Of a stretch of 64,000 nucleotides of DNA, positions 11,305-23,583 are shown piece after piece (within the stretch, counting starts at the first letter, position 1; each line of letters opens with the position of its first letter). Source of the DNA: Cephalopachus bancanus (taxonomy: Eukaryota; Chordata; Mammalia; Primates; Tarsiidae); contig JAPVLO010000973.1 in assembly GCA_027257055.1 (NCBI GenBank), positions 186,001 through 250,000 on the forward strand, read 5' to 3'. A program made the position numbers and the translations under genes. Under the pieces are notes generated by a model, which had not been told where the DNA came from, ran no database searches, and saw only the letters and a list, made by a program, of their open reading frames with translations.

Positions 11305-12715
11305 TTGTGCATTTTTAATAGGTTTTTTTTCTTTCAGCACATTTGAGTTCCTTGTAGATCCTAGATGTTAGATCTTTGTCAGATATACAGTTGGCAAATA
11401 TTTTTTCCCATTCTGTGCTGTCTCCCCACTCTCTTGATGGTTCCTTTTGCTTTGCACAAGCTTTTCAGTGTGATGAGGTCCCACTTGTATATCTTATCTT
11501 TTATGGCATTTGCTTTTGGAGAGTTGATCATGAGTTGGCTGCCTATTCCAATATCTGTAAGTGTGTTTCCTGTGTTTTCTTCTAGGATTCTTATAGTTTG
11601 AGGTTTTACATTTAGGTTTAGAAGAAGACATATGAGCAACCAACAGATACACAAAAAAATGCTCAACCTCACTAATCATCAAAGAAGTACAAATTAAAAC
11701 CACTCTGAGATACCACCTAACTCCAGTCAGGATAGCCATCATCAATAACTCAAAAAACAGCAGATGCTGGAAAGGATGTGGGGAAAAGGAAACACTTCTC
11801 CGCTGATGGTGGGAATGTAAACTAGTACAACCTCTCTGAAAAACAGTGAAATGATTTCTAAAAGATCTAGGAATTGACCTTCCATACGATTCAGCAATCT
11901 CTTTCCTTGGAATATACCCAGAAGAACTCAAATCACTCTATGGAAAAGATATCTGGCCGGTCTCGGGTGCAGCCTGTAATCTCAGCACTTTCGGGAGACG
12001 AGGCGAGTGGATTGTTTGAGCCCGCGGGTTTGAGGCCAGCCCAGGTAACTTGGTGAGACCTCATCTCTACGATAAATCAAAAATAATAATAATAATTAGC
12101 CGGGTGCAGTAGGGCACACCTATAGTACCAGCTACTTGGAAGGCTGAGGCAGAAGGATAACTGGAGCCCAGTGGGTCAACGCTGGGGTGGCTGTGAGCGT
12201 GCTACTGCTCTCCAGGTTGGGTGATGGAGTAAGACTCCAACCACAAAAAAAAAAAAAAAAAAAAAAAAAAAGGAGAAAAGAAAAAGATACCTGCACACAT
12301 GTTTATTGCAGTATTATTCACAGTAGCAAAAACATGGAACCAACTGTGCACCCATTGAAAGTGGACTGGAAAAAGAAAATATGGGACATTTACATGATGA
12401 GCTATTACGCAGCAATAAAGAAAAACAAATTTATAAACTTCACAGCAACTTAGATGGAATTAGAGTCTATAATACTCAATGATTTATCACAGAAACAAAG
12501 ATCTGAGTATCACATGTACTCACTCAGTAGCGGACCCTGAAATTTATTATAATACTGTAAGAAAGGGATTGACAGTGGTGGGACTCTGCTAGGGGAGAAG
12601 GGGGGCACATTATATCAACAAGGGTATCCACGCTTTTCCTGTACTATAACCACTTATGTACCTAACCCTGAATTGTACCCCACATCTCTGAAATAAAAAC
12701 AGAAGTGAAATTAAA
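11305..12715 (+). mobile_element. LINE-1 3' fragment with inverted 5' end
   Basis: From about 11621 to 12715 the sequence is plus-strand L1: ORF2 C-terminal region, then a 3' UTR with CTAACCCTGAATTGTACC and an A-rich tail. From about 11305 to 11620 it is L1 on the minus strand, covering the ORF2 stretch just upstream of the plus part, with only a few tens of bases lost at the joint. This is the classic product of twin priming during insertion. An Alu at 11955 later split the plus part. Not coding. Confidence 0.85.
11955..12271 (+). mobile_element. Alu SINE inside an L1 fragment
   Basis: Dimeric Alu with an internal (AAT)n expansion in the linker and a 27-A tail. It interrupts L1 between GAAAAGATAT and AAAAGATACCTGCAC, so the AAAAGATA-containing flank is duplicated. 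It is more diverged at the 5' end than its relatives (GGTCTCGGGTGCAGCCTG). Confidence 0.9.
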
Positions 12716-13050
12716 GCACCAGGCCACTATTTTAAAAATAGGATAGATTTTCAACGTTCAATAATAATTAATTTTTGCAAAACTATATGTAATGCTCAGG
12801 ACGATAATAGAAACAATAAACAACTTCATGGTTTATTCGACATGTTTATAATTATTTAAATGTCTTAAAAGTATCACTATCAGATTTGTCACTGTTAGGC
12901 TTATAATAATACACATATCTAAAGAATACCTATTAAAATCATCAGATTATATTTACAAAATGAGATTCAATGCTGCCTGCAAGATAAGCATAAGAAGGTA
13001 CCGCTGGAAAATTTGAAAGTAAACATTGGTGCAGCAACACCAGTTCCATA
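12716..13050. other. Unassigned intronic sequence
   Basis: Short AT-rich stretch between an L1 tail and an Alu. Nothing recognised. Confidence 0.4.
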
Positions 13051-13054
13051 AAAT

Positions 13055-13362
13055 AGTTTTTGTTTGTTTGTGTTTTGTTTTGCTTTGTTTGAGTTTGAGT
13101 CTCACTGTCACCCAGACAGGAGTGCAGTGGCCGCTCCCAGCCACTGCAGCCTCGACCTGCTGGGCTCTGGCGATCCTTCCGCCTCAGCCTTCCTAGTAGC
13201 TGGAACTTCAGGCGCACGCTACCACGCCTGGCTGATTTTTTTATTTTATTGTAGAGAAGAGGTCTCACCCGCCCAGTGGGGTCTCGAACCCACAGGCTCA
13301 GGCAATCCACTCAACTCAGCCTCCCAAAGCCATGGGATTACAGGCTGAACCACTGAGCCTGG
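13055..13362 (-). mobile_element. Alu SINE, antisense
   Basis: The left end is a T/TTTG-rich tail, then GAGTTTGAGTCTCACTGTC, both arms, and ACTGAGCCTGG at the right. Flanks TTCCATAAAATA and TTTCATAAAATA form a near-perfect target-site duplication. Confidence 0.92.
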
Positions 13363-13681
13363 TTTCATAAAATATATTTTAATGAGAAAACCATGAATAA
13401 GAAAAATAGATGAATACATATATATATAATGAAAGAAGCAATTCAACAGGAAATGAAATATTTAATACCTCTATTTTCAAAATACCTAAAGAAAAAAATG
13501 CAGAATTATAAGAAGCAATTGATAAATTAACTGTCAGATCCCTATCAGAATATCATATGGCAGGAAATAGGATAGATAGAGAGGAGGTATAGGTAACAAA
13601 ATTGTAGCTGAAAATTTTCAGAACTAAAAACCAACCTGGGTCATCATATTGAAAAGTCTCACTTAGTGCTAAACTGGACAA

Positions 13682-13683
<2 letters not shown>

Positions 13684-13732
<49 letters not shown>
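13684..13732. repeat. (AC)n microsatellite
   Basis: About 24 uninterrupted AC units. A Cys/Val open frame on the minus strand crossing it is a repeat artefact. Confidence 0.97.
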
Positions 13733-13733
<1 letters not shown>

Positions 13734-16589
13734 AATTTGTGAGACATTCAAAGTAACTTGTAAGAGCCTGGGCTAGACGTCCTCATGTTTAAGCTTCATT
13801 AAATACAAAGAAATCATTTCCAAAGTGCCACAAAATATCTTACCAAGCAAAAATTAAATGAAATTAAACAATAAAAAATTCAAATTAGTGAACAAAATTG
13901 ACCTGGGATCCAGAATATGACATTGAGAAAAGTCTGGGTGGAGTGGGTTGAATAGAGAATGAAATGTGAGTTCATGGGAACCGAAGTGTTTGTTTTGATA
14001 AGATTTCCTACAAAACATAGAAAGACAGAGGTGAGGTATAGGACTAAGATTTATTTTGTGTTTGCTTATTTTATAACATGAGCAATATCATTCAATGTTC
14101 ATATGCGATTACAGAGAATCTGTGATTCATGGGAAAGAGGAAATCATCATATTGTGTGTGAGTAAACTGACAAGAGAAAGAGGTAATTCTCATTTGATTG
14201 CATCTATGTGATCTAAGAAGAAGATGATTACCTTAAAATGAGGGTGATGTGGCTGTTAGGATTGAGGAGAGGAATAAGATATGAACAGTCATCAGAATAA
14301 GCTGAATGAATTGTGTAGAAATTTCTTGGCAATGCTGGGCATCACTTATGATTTGTGGGCATAGAATTTAAGTTCTTCTCAGAAACAAATTTATTGTTTT
14401 GCTAATGAAGCTTATATGTGAGGGTCTCTGATTGGCCCCAGCCCTTACAAAGTCTTTCGAGTGTCTCTTTAGCAGTGTTTTCTAATTTTTCACATGGCCC
14501 TATGTTTTTATAAAGTTAGTAAAAACAAGATATTTTAACCACAATTAAGACAATTCTCTCTTTCTAATGTAAGGTACCCTCTGTCAAGTGGCATTCAAGT
14601 GACTGTGGGCATTTTGTATTCATAGTATTGTATGCTTTTTCATAAATTGGCCGCATATGCTAGGCTCCAAACCAGGATTCACTCCTTGTGACACTAGCAC
14701 AGTCATTCAGCCGTTAGGAAAAGTTCAATGAAGCAAGTTACTGCTTTAGTTCAGTGATAGACTTTTTCAGGTCAAAGAAACAAGTTCTTGAATGTTATTT
14801 GAATACGTGATTATTTTGATCCAACATAGCTAGGTTCTGTAAGACAGGAAAAAAGGATAAGAAGGTTATCTTAATGCCAAATATTTGTTGGCACAAGGGT
14901 GCTGTTAGAGTAAAACTGGAAAAAGAGGTGTTGGTTATCTGAGAACAGATACTTAAAATTAAGATCAGAAAGTGACTCCATTCCTGAAAATGATAACATC
15001 TAGGGTCAAACTATAAGAGAGTATGATTGATATAGGATGGGAAAAACAATTGTTGAGAATGGGGAGGTTCGAGAATGGACAGTCCAAGTTCTTGCATTGA
15101 ATATTCACACCCAAATACACATTTCATTGCCTCTGCAGAGGTCAAAAATAGGAGTGGGATGGATGACTTATTTCTGATATTTTAATTCCCTAAGAAAACA
15201 CACAAAATAGGCTAACATAGGCGTGAGTAGTTAATTTTGAATGATGTATATACCATTTTATTGCATTGTTTTATACTTTTTTCTTTTAATATCTGAAAAA
15301 ATGAAAATAAATAAAATTGTTTAGATAGTCATTCAACAGACTGTTGTGAAATCCTGACAAAGTAGTATTCTAATTTGAACCAACTCAAATTAATAGGCTG
15401 GTAAGATATAGCTAAATGGGTATAAAAAACATAGCATCCTGTGGATTCAGTCTAGGTATTCCAGACTATTTAACAACTTCAGTAATATTCCAGTCCAATT
15501 GCTATCACCATCCTGTTAACTCTTGGCAAACACACCTCATAAAGTATCCCAATATATCTTTATGATGTTCAATAGTGTTTTTGTTCATTTTCCTCCATTA
15601 TTAACCCCATCTTTGGAACACTGCAGTTACAATGCATTGCCTTTCTTTAGGTACAGTAGAACATTAGAAGTATATATTCAGAATACTTTACAATAGAGCA
15701 TTAGAAGAAGATATTCAGAATACCTTACAGAGCTTGAATGTAAGAAAATAACTATGTAGAATTTCATACCACACAGTTAATTTCGAGCAAACTAAATCTA
15801 AATTAATCAATTTCAAATCATTTTAAACAAGTTTATTTTCCTTGACTTGGGTTGTTGAAGTGAATTATGTGAATAAGCAATCAAGTAAAATTGTTTGCGC
15901 AAGTCAAATGTCCCAATTTTAAATACTTTCTAATAGATGCTGGTTGTTTTAAAAGACAAAATTAACAACTTATACACTGCTTCTACAAGGTAAACAATTA
16001 TATATCATTATCATCAACACCGTCATCATCAACACAGGGTACTGAACAAAGTCTGTTAACAAATATGGCATCTGTCTTTTCATGTGATCTTTTCAAAAGT
16101 GAACTATATATGAGCAATAGGTCATATATTGAAGTAATTGCAGAATTTATTTATATAATGTAACAGTCTGGGAATGGCATAAAATGGTGAGATTGTGTTC
16201 TAGTGGAATCTTAGTCTATATAACTTCCAATTTGGGGAGGTTTCATGGGAGGATGCACTAGACTTATGAAGTCAGCAATTTGCTTTTTAAATTTTAAATT
16301 ATTTTTCAACTTAAGGAGAAAGAAGCTGAGTCTAAAGGAAAGGTGATTCAGATAAATGGTAGAGTAATAACAAAAGGAGAAAGTAAGAAGAGTGGAGCTT
16401 TTTGAGGAAAACAAAGGATATAGTCAAATGTAGAGATGGAGAACTAAGTAAAGTCATAAGCTATTGATTTTTTAAAAAGTAGTTTTAAGCTGTGTGTCCA
16501 AAATCTTCTATTATATGTCAGACATGGAAATCTAGATTTACCTAACAGAAGAGGCAATTTTGTTAAATAGAAAGAATAAAAATTTTGGA
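13733..16589. other. Unassigned intronic sequence, about 2.9 kb
   Basis: AT-rich, with no open frame of interest, no named repeat I can place and no RNA gene. A short TCATCATCAACAC-type repeat lies at 16006-16038. Probably old, decayed repeats and unique intron. Confidence 0.4.
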
Positions 16590-16720
16590 GTCAGATAAAG
16601 CTGTATTCAAATCCCAATTGTGCAGTCGAGGAAATGGTGTCATACTCAATTTCTTTGTCTATAAGTTTTTAAAAAGATTAAATATAAATCAACTATATAT
16701 GAGTACTGCTTATCCACATT
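16590..16720 (+). mobile_element. MIR SINE
   Basis: The MIR core order is readable: TGGAGTCAGATAAAGCTGTA, TTCAAATCCCAATTGTGCA, then CTCAATTTCTTTGTCTATAA and AAGATTAAATATAA. It is diverged, as expected for an ancient tRNA-derived SINE. Confidence 0.7.
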
Positions 16721-17023
16721 GAATAACACAAATGATTCAACCGTTTTTTTGTTAATTAAAATCATATGCAAGGATGGCATGGATCTTTATAGTGCTCTCT
16801 AGTTTAGTGAGATGACACATAATGAGAGGGAAAAAAGTAGAGGTCAAAAACAATAATTAATATTGCTTTGGAACAGAAAGAGATATCACAAGAAGGTATG
16901 ACATTGGAATAAATAGCACAGATAATAGGAGCTCAGAGATATTGAAGCAAAGGAAGAATTAAAGATAAAGTTTTATATTCAGTTCTCATTTATTAATTAT
17001 ATCATTTATTCAACATCTATTGA

Positions 17024-17043
17024 GAAACACACACACATACACA

Positions 17044-17091
<48 letters not shown>

Positions 17092-17094
17092 ACA
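17024..17094. repeat. (CA)n microsatellite
   Basis: About 70 bp of CA repeats with a few ATAC and CCAC interruptions. Confidence 0.95.
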
Positions 17095-17194
17095 GTTCAA
17101 TGTCTGCAAGTAAGCAACTCAGCCCAGAGAGGAAGAGACAAATAAGCAAACCAACAGTGTGGTAAGTGTTAGGAGGTAAGTATATGGAACCAGA

Positions 17195-17300
17195 GAGGGT
17201 TAGTTAAATGAATACTTGTTGAGCGTTGATCATGTGTCAAGTACTGTGCTAGGTAACAGAAACAAAGATGAATTGAAGCAAGTCTATACTCTCATGAGGG
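17195..17300 (+). repeat. Ancient dispersed repeat motif, family not assigned
   Basis: ACTTGTTGAGCGTTGATCAT, GTGTCAAGTACTGTGCTAGG and AACAAAGATGAATTG follow a pattern common across mammalian genomes (TATTGAGCACCTACTATGTG type). I cannot name the family with confidence. Confidence 0.5.
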
Positions 17301-17622
17301 GAAAAAAGAAAGGAAAAACAGATTCCTGTGTAATGACAAGTATAACAATGAAAGAAGCACTTGATGCTGCTTTGGTTTGTATTTAGGGGAAGATAAGTTA
17401 CTAAGAGGACAAACTCCTTAGTAGAGAAAACGTTTGTCCAAGTTACCATATGAAAGATCAATTAATTAGATTAAAAAACAACCTGAAGAAGAAGAAGAGG
17501 AATCTCGGGAGAAAGGAGAAAAAGAGAATTCCAATCAGAGAAATACTAGAGATCAAGACTGAAGTTCAAAACAATAGGAGTTTGGATCCATATGCCTTTT
17601 AATAGGCTAGAATATCAAGACT

Positions 17623-18058
17623 GCTATGGTTTAAATATGGTTGGTTTGTCCCTATCAAAACCTACAGTGAAATTTGATCCTTAGTGTGGCAGTATTGGGA
17701 AGTGGGACCTAGCCGTTTGAATCATGGGGGCAGATCCCTCAAGAATGGCTTGGTGATGTTTTTGCTGTGGTCAGTTCTTGCTTTGGCAAGAATGGAGTTT
17801 TGTGGGAATGGATTAGTTCTCATTAGAGTGGGTTGTAATAAAACCAGGAAGCCCCTCAGGTTTTGTCTCTTTACATGTGTTCACCTCCCCCTTGGCCTTT
17901 CCACCATGTTATGACATAGCACAGAAGTCCTAGCCAGAAGCCAGGGCCATGCTCTTGGACTTCCCAGCCTATAGAACCATAAGCTAAGTAAGCCTCTTTA
18001 CTTTTTAAACTACCTAGCCTAAGGTATGCTGTTATCATAACAGAGAATGGGTTAAGAC
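17623..18058 (+). mobile_element. Solitary LTR of a MaLR-type endogenous retrovirus (MLT1/MST-like)
   Basis: Begins TGCTATGGTTTAAATATGG, with GTGGCAGTATTGGGAAGTGG near 17686, CACCATGTTATGACATAGCA near 17901, GGACTTCCCAGCCTATAGAA near 17958, and ends in GGTTAAGACA. This order matches the non-coding LTRs of ERVL-MaLR elements. No internal viral genes are present. The 76-codon open frame inside it is not a gene. Confidence 0.85.
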
Positions 18059-18570
18059 AAAGATCATAGAAGAAAATTGTAAGAGATGAGTCTGAAGTAG
18101 GGCAGGCAAAAGTTCACAGTGTCTAATCCATCGGTCTGGGAGCTTGGACTGTATCCTATAGCTGATAGGAAGCCTAGAAAATGTTTTTAAGCTGCTGAAA
18201 GCAAATACAATTCATCTTTTGCATTGTGCCAGTGATGCTGTATATGTTGAATCTGATAGTTCAAACTTGGAATGAGTTAGACCAGTTGGAGGCCCATTGA
18301 ATATTCCAATCAAGAGACAAATAGGGACTGGTTTATTTTGTTGGTAATTAAAACAGAGAGAGAAGGAGAGAGAAAAGGTATGCACTGGAGAGATATTTAA
18401 GGGATAGATTTAATAGAAGTTGATAAGATGTTAGCTGTGAGCCAGAGAGAGGGCTATAGAATGATGCCCCAAACAGATAACTTAGTAGATAATAGTGCAG
18501 GATATGTGTTGGGGGAGAAAGTGGATATTCAAAACAATACTACTGGGAGAGATAAAATATGTGGAATGCT
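18059..18570. other. Unassigned, probably an old repeat
   Basis: Purine-rich phrases such as GAGAGATATTTAAGGGATAG and GGATATTCAAAACAATACTA resemble decayed dispersed repeats, but I cannot assign them. Confidence 0.35.
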
Positions 18571-18799
18571 GAGATCAGTCTGGGCAGCATAGTGAGAACT
18601 TATCTCTAAAAAAACCAAACAAAATTATATGGGCATGGCTTACTCATATTAGAAGGGGAAATTAAAGGGATAATACCCTTTAGGGTAGAATAACCTGCGC
18701 CCAGGAAGTTGAGAACTGAGACTGTGTTGAGCCATAATTGAGCCACTGCACTCCAGCCTTGGTAGCCAAGTGTGACCCAAATTAAAAAAAAAAAAAAAG
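18571..18799 (+). mobile_element. Old, rearranged Alu (AluJ-like)
   Basis: GAGATCAGTCTGGGCAGCAT and GAGCCACTGCACTCCAGCCT are clear Alu segments around a scrambled middle, followed by an A16 tail. The left end is truncated. Confidence 0.8.
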
Positions 18800-20110
18800 A
18801 ATATGGAGTGAGATTAAAAAGTCAAAAAATGTATAGTACATATTAAAATAAGGAGAGTAGATGATATTCCTGGGGAAGGAGATAAATCAAGGATGTAAAT
18901 GGGCTGAGATTAGAACCCTAAACTGATTTGTAAGAGGCAGAGATAAACGAGCCCTTTAAGGATTCCTCAAAAGAATAGTTTCAGAGAGCTAAAGGAATAA
19001 CTAAGATCATGGCCTCCTGAGTCTTAAAAAGGAACAGCATCAAAGAAGGCATAGACACAAATACTTAGGTCACATGCAGAAAGGAAGAAAAGGGCATACA
19101 ACAGGACTAAAAAACTACCCAGTGGATTCAGGAAGAAAGGTCTTTTTTGCACTTAAGTAAGATAAATTTTGGTAGCATGGAGGTTTTAGAAACTGTACTG
19201 CTATGTCAAAAAGTGATTAGTAGTCAAGAAAATATTACTAATAATCTAGCAAATATTGCTAACCATGTGAAATGTTTAATGAGAATGAAAGGGAACTATT
19301 GAGTGATTGCTAAAGATGTAAAAAAGAAGGCAAACCTTTCATTTTTTTGTTAGAAGAGGATTAATGATGTCTACAGGCCAAAAAAAAAAAAAAAAAAAAA
19401 GGGAGGAGAAAAGGCAATGAATAAAGATGTTAAAAATAGAAGTGATAGAAATAAAACTATGTTCTGGACAAGGCAGAAGAGGTTGGAACCAAAAGCACAA
19501 ATAAATGCACTGGTCTTGAACAAAAAGTACCACTTATCCCTTAATTTTAGAGGAAGGAAAGCTATTTGCAGATGTTGTCAATATAGAGTACATTTGCTTG
19601 AAAAAACAAAATGTCATCCCTTTAATTTCCCCTTCTAATATGAGTAAGTCATAGCTTAAATAAAGTTTTATTTTGAGTTTCTCTTGTTTGGGACTGATTG
19701 TGATATCTGAATTTGTGGATTCATGTTTTAAGACTATCTGCCATTATACTTTTGAATATCGCTTTTCCCATTTTTTTCCTTTATTTTTCATTCTATTTTC
19801 CACAATCTAATGTGTCTTCCATATTTTGTCTGCTTTTTTCTCTGTGCTGCATTCTAGGTTCTGCTTTTAGGTATACAGGTTATTTTTTCCCCTGAATCTT
19901 ACTGCTATTTAATTAATAGAATCTTTAGTAGAAATGGACCCAGGTTTAATGTTTACAAGTTTTGATGGATTCTTTTCAAATTTGCCTGTACTTTTTGGAT
20001 ACTGTTTCATTAGTTTAGTTTGCTCTCTTAACCATTGAAAACTTAGGTAGACCAAATCTCATAATTTTGTTATCTGAGTTCTATAATAATTCTATTATTT
20101 GAAAGTCTTG
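18800..20110. other. Unassigned intronic sequence
   Basis: Includes an A20 run at 19380-19400 that may be the tail of an unrecognised retroelement. Short open frames on both strands around it have no recognisable domain. Confidence 0.4.
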
Positions 20111-20112
20111 GT

Positions 20113-20366
20113 GATGCTGGGTGAGGTGGCTCATGTCTGTAATCCCAGTACTCTGGGAGGCAGAGCGAGAAGATTGCCTGATTCCACAGGTTCAAGGCCA
20201 GCCTGGGCAAGTTAGCGAGACCTCATATCTACAATAAATCAAGAAAAATTAGCTGGGCATGGTGGTGAGTGCCTGTAGTTCCAGCTACTTGGAAGGTTGA
20301 GGTGGAAGGATTGCTTGAGCCCAGATTGGGTGATGGAATGAGACTCCGACTCAAAAAAAAAAAAAA
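20113..20366 (+). mobile_element. Alu SINE with internal deletion
   Basis: The left arm is complete. The right arm jumps from TTGCTTGAGCCCAG directly to ATTGGGTGATGGAATGAGAC, losing roughly 40-50 bp of the usual right monomer. It ends in CGACTC and an A14 tail. Confidence 0.92.
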
Positions 20367-21095
20367 GAATTATCGATGATAAGATAAATATACTGTTGGT
20401 TATTTCTGATAACTCTTGGTCACATTGGATTTTTCCTTATGTGTTTGATAATTTTGTGAGTTCGTTTTTAAAAGCCCTACTTTATCTGTGAGTATCTTGT
20501 ACAGCCTCAACCTGGGATTTGTTCCTCTAGAGAATACTTGAACAGGATAACTTTTGTATGATAATTTATTGGTTAGCACCTTCTAAGATCACAGATATGG
20601 TGTAAATTAAAACACCAAACCAGTGTGAAAAGAGGCCAGACTGAGAATGGTTCTCATTTGTTTTTCTTTCACTCAGGTCCCAAGCATAGACATAATTTTC
20701 TTGTCTCCGCCTTTGCTTCTGGGCATATTTTTTCTGGCTCATCCATTCGAGTGCCCTTACTTCATCCAGCTCCCTCACTTGCACACATTCATGACCCATA
20801 ACTTATCCTTTAGAGCCGCTAAAACTCAATCCCCTTATTTACCATGTTCAGTGTGGCCATTTTTTCCCCCATATCTTCATGGCAGCCAAATACCAGCTGT
20901 GAATTTAGCCTGCAGTTGTTCAGTTACTTTCATTGCATTGGCCCCTGGGAATTTTATTTACTTGCCTGTAAGTACAGCACTTCATTTAAAAGATGCAAAT
21001 CATATGTATTTATGCCCCACTTGTAACTGTTTTGTAGCAAAATACTTTTCATATTCTTTATTATCCATATTGCAGGAAATGTAAATTCTCATTAT
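20367..21095. other. Unassigned intronic sequence
   Basis: A 145-codon plus frame at 20647-21084 is hydrophobic and Cys/Pro/Ser-rich. It has no domain I recognise and no supporting splice signals, and it runs toward L2-like sequence. I treat it as chance. Confidence 0.45.
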
Positions 21096-21099
21096 TTTT

Positions 21100-22060
21100 C
21101 TGTCTGTGGTTTCTTTTTAAATATCTCATCCTGTCCTGTTGTTCAATTTTATGACTTCAAATTTGTCTTTGGTATCCTCCTCATCTCTGGGCTGTAAACC
21201 AATGTACCTAATTAGTACTTCTCATTTCCATTTGAAAAGCCCATAGGAATCACTGAAGTCTAACATGACCCAAGAAGACATATCTTCTTTCCATATCCTC
21301 TTCCAATTCTCTACAATATCTTATGTTTTCAACATATTTCCCTGACCATTTTTTCCCTCACAACTTATTCCATAAGGTCGTGTTGGCACCCTTTTAAAAA
21401 TATATCTGAGAGTTAGCTATTTGCTACCATGTATACTGCAAAAACCTTGATCTATATCACCATTATTATAATTTTTTGAACCAACAAAAATGCCATCCTT
21501 CTAATATACACCAAAGCCCATCCTTCATTAAGCAGCCCAAGTGAGCTTTCTAAATTGTCAGAATATAAAAATGCTTTAAATCCATACGCCTTTATCACAG
21601 CCTACTTACAAGCTTTTAGGATCTGAGGCTTGTCTGACTTGCCAACATTTGTCTCCCTGAATTACTTTTCTCTTACAGTTTTCCAATAACATTGGCCTCT
21701 GTTCTGTTTTCAGAGCACACAGAATTTTTATTCCTCTCAGGGCTTTTCCTTCTGCTCGGAATTCTCTTATCCAGGCCTGCTCAAGACTGACACGTCTTCG
21801 TTTAGTTCTCATTTCCAAGGTTACTCTCTCAGAGAGGTGACCCTAAATGTCCTTGCTAAGGAATAGCCTCAACCCTGCCCTGGCCTGTCATTACCATTAT
21901 CCAATTTTATCTTCCTCATAAGAGTATAAATGACTAAATTTTAAAATACGTATTTATTAGTTTACATGCTTAATATCTATTTTCCCATAGGAGAATGTAG
22001 ACTTAAACAATATCCTCAGCAACTGAAATAGTGTTGGACACAAAGTAGGTGCTCAGGACA
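21100..22060 (+). mobile_element. L2 LINE 3' fragment
   Basis: The L2 3' region is recognisable in order: CAGGGCTTTTCCTTCTGCTC near 21739, CTCAGAGAGGTGACCCTAAA near 21828, AGGAGAATGTAGACTTAAAC near 21990, and a tail region with AAAGTAGGTGCTCAGGACAC near 22042. The part before 21600 is more decayed and less certain. Confidence 0.75.
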
Positions 22061-22101
22061 CACACATGAATACACACATACACACACGCACACACACACA
22101 T
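22061..22101. repeat. (CA)n-rich microsatellite
   Basis: ACACACA runs with ATAC and ACGC interruptions, grown at the 3' edge of the L2 fragment. Confidence 0.85.
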
Positions 22102-22517
22102 ATTTGCTTTTTACATCTATTTTCTTTGCATTGACTATACATTTACTCCTAAATGTAAAGTTATAATATTAGTCATAATTATAAATTTACAAAACTGATG
22201 TTTGGAGGTGTACTGTGAATGAAGTAAAAATACAGATACATGAAGCGATTTCTCAGATAGACCACTAAATGATAAAAATAATTGATCTTTACATTATTTT
22301 ACGTATCTCTTATAATACAGCGTGTTATAGATAGCATACTACAAATGAAAATTTTCTACTGAGACTTTATTTAACACATATTTCTCGTACATCAACAATG
22401 TTTGAGGCACTAGGTTAGTTCTTAAGGATTGCAAAATGGGGGAAGGTACGCATGAGCCCTACCTGCAAGCAGTTATAAGAAAGTGTGTGTGTGCAGACAT
22501 TAAAAAGTTGTGCATAA
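22102..22517. other. Unassigned intronic sequence
   Basis: No gene or named element. TTTGAGGCACTAGGTTAG near 22399 resembles the ancient motif described at 17195. Confidence 0.35.
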
Positions 22518-22797
22518 ACCGGGCTCGGTGGCTCAGCCTGTAATCCCGCACCTTTGGGAGGCTGAGGTGAGTGGATTTCCTGAGCCCGCGAGTTCAAGAC
22601 CCGCCTGGGCAGCGAGACCTCATCTCTACAATAAATCAAAAATCAGCCGGGTGTGGTAGCGCATGCTTGTAATTCCGGCTGCTATGGAAGGCTGAGGCGG
22701 AAGGATCCCTGGAGCCCAGCAGGTCGAGGCTGCAGTGGCCGGGAGCGACCACTGCACTCCAGTCTGGGCGACAGAGTGAGATTCCAACTCAAAAAAA
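22518..22797 (+). mobile_element. Alu SINE, young subfamily
   Basis: Close to the window's consensus from CCGGGCTCGGTGGCTCAGCC to ATTCCAACTCAAAAAAATT. Flanks AAAAAGTTGTGCAT and AAAAAATGCTGTGCAT give an imperfect target-site duplication. Confidence 0.95.
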
Positions 22798-22984
22798 TTA
22801 AATAAATAAAAAATGCTGTGCATTTCGGCTTTTCACATTATATGTGAAAGCATCACTAAGACCATATTATTTCTATGAGGAATTAAACAACTTCAGGGAA
22901 GTTGGAGTTTTTGTAGGAAATCACAGAAATACTTTTTAAAAAAATACCAGGTAATCATAGTCACTAATGGCTAAAATGAGTTAC

Positions 22985-23195
22985 AGCACAGAAGCTCTTT
23001 CTAGTCCTTTTTTGCACTTCTTGTCATACTTACTAGGCTATTGAAAATGTACAGCTTCTACTATAATTGTTTGTTTTCTTGGGTGCTCATTGAAGACAGG
23101 AAGTTTCCCTTGATACATATTGCAACTTTAGAATTCCTTAAGGTCTACATATAATATGAATTCAATAAATGATTAACACATGATTGAATGTATTT
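22985..23195 (+). mobile_element. Probable L2 LINE 3' end
   Basis: CATACTTACTAGGCTATTG, GTGCTCATTGAAGACAGGAA and a final AATATGAATTCAATAAATGA follow the L2 3'-end pattern. It is diverged. Confidence 0.5.
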
Positions 23196-23254
23196 TAGTT
23201 GGAATGAATTAACAACTATGTACTTTAAGGTTTGGGTTTTTTTGTTTGTTTGTT

Positions 23255-23541
23255 TGGGTTTTTTTTTTGAGTTGGAGTCTCGCTCTGTCGCCCAGACTGG
23301 AGTGCAGTGGCCGCTCCCGGCCACCGCAGCCTTGACCTGCTGGGCTCCAGGATCCTTCAGCCTCAGCCTTCCGAGTAGCCGGAATTACAGGCATGCGCTA
23401 CCACACCCGGTTGATTTTTTGATTTATTGTAGAGATGAGGTCTCACTGCCCAGGTGGGTCTCGAACCCGCGGGCTCAGGCAATCCACTCACCTCAGCCTC
23501 CCAAAAGCACGGGATTACAGGCTGAACCACCGAGCCCAGCT
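23255..23541 (-). mobile_element. Alu SINE, antisense, young subfamily
   Basis: T-rich left end, GAGTTGGAGTCTCGCTCTGT, both arms, and ACCGAGCCCAGC at the right. Flanks TTTAAGGTTTG and TTAAAGTTTG form a near duplication. Confidence 0.94.
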
Positions 23542-23583
23542 TAAAGTTTGTTTTTAAAGTAACATTTTATTTATTTATTTATT

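Noticed and set aside
10518..17094. CA/TG tracts as a CRISPR-like array or origin
   Set aside because: They are simple dinucleotide repeats without spacers, in mammalian intron sequence.
17623..18058. A retroviral provirus at the MaLR-type LTR
   Set aside because: Only one LTR is present; no gag, pol or env sequence flanks it.
20647..21084. 145-codon plus-strand frame as a small gene
   Set aside because: No domain, signal or splice support; next to L2-like sequence; composition fits chance in a T-rich region.
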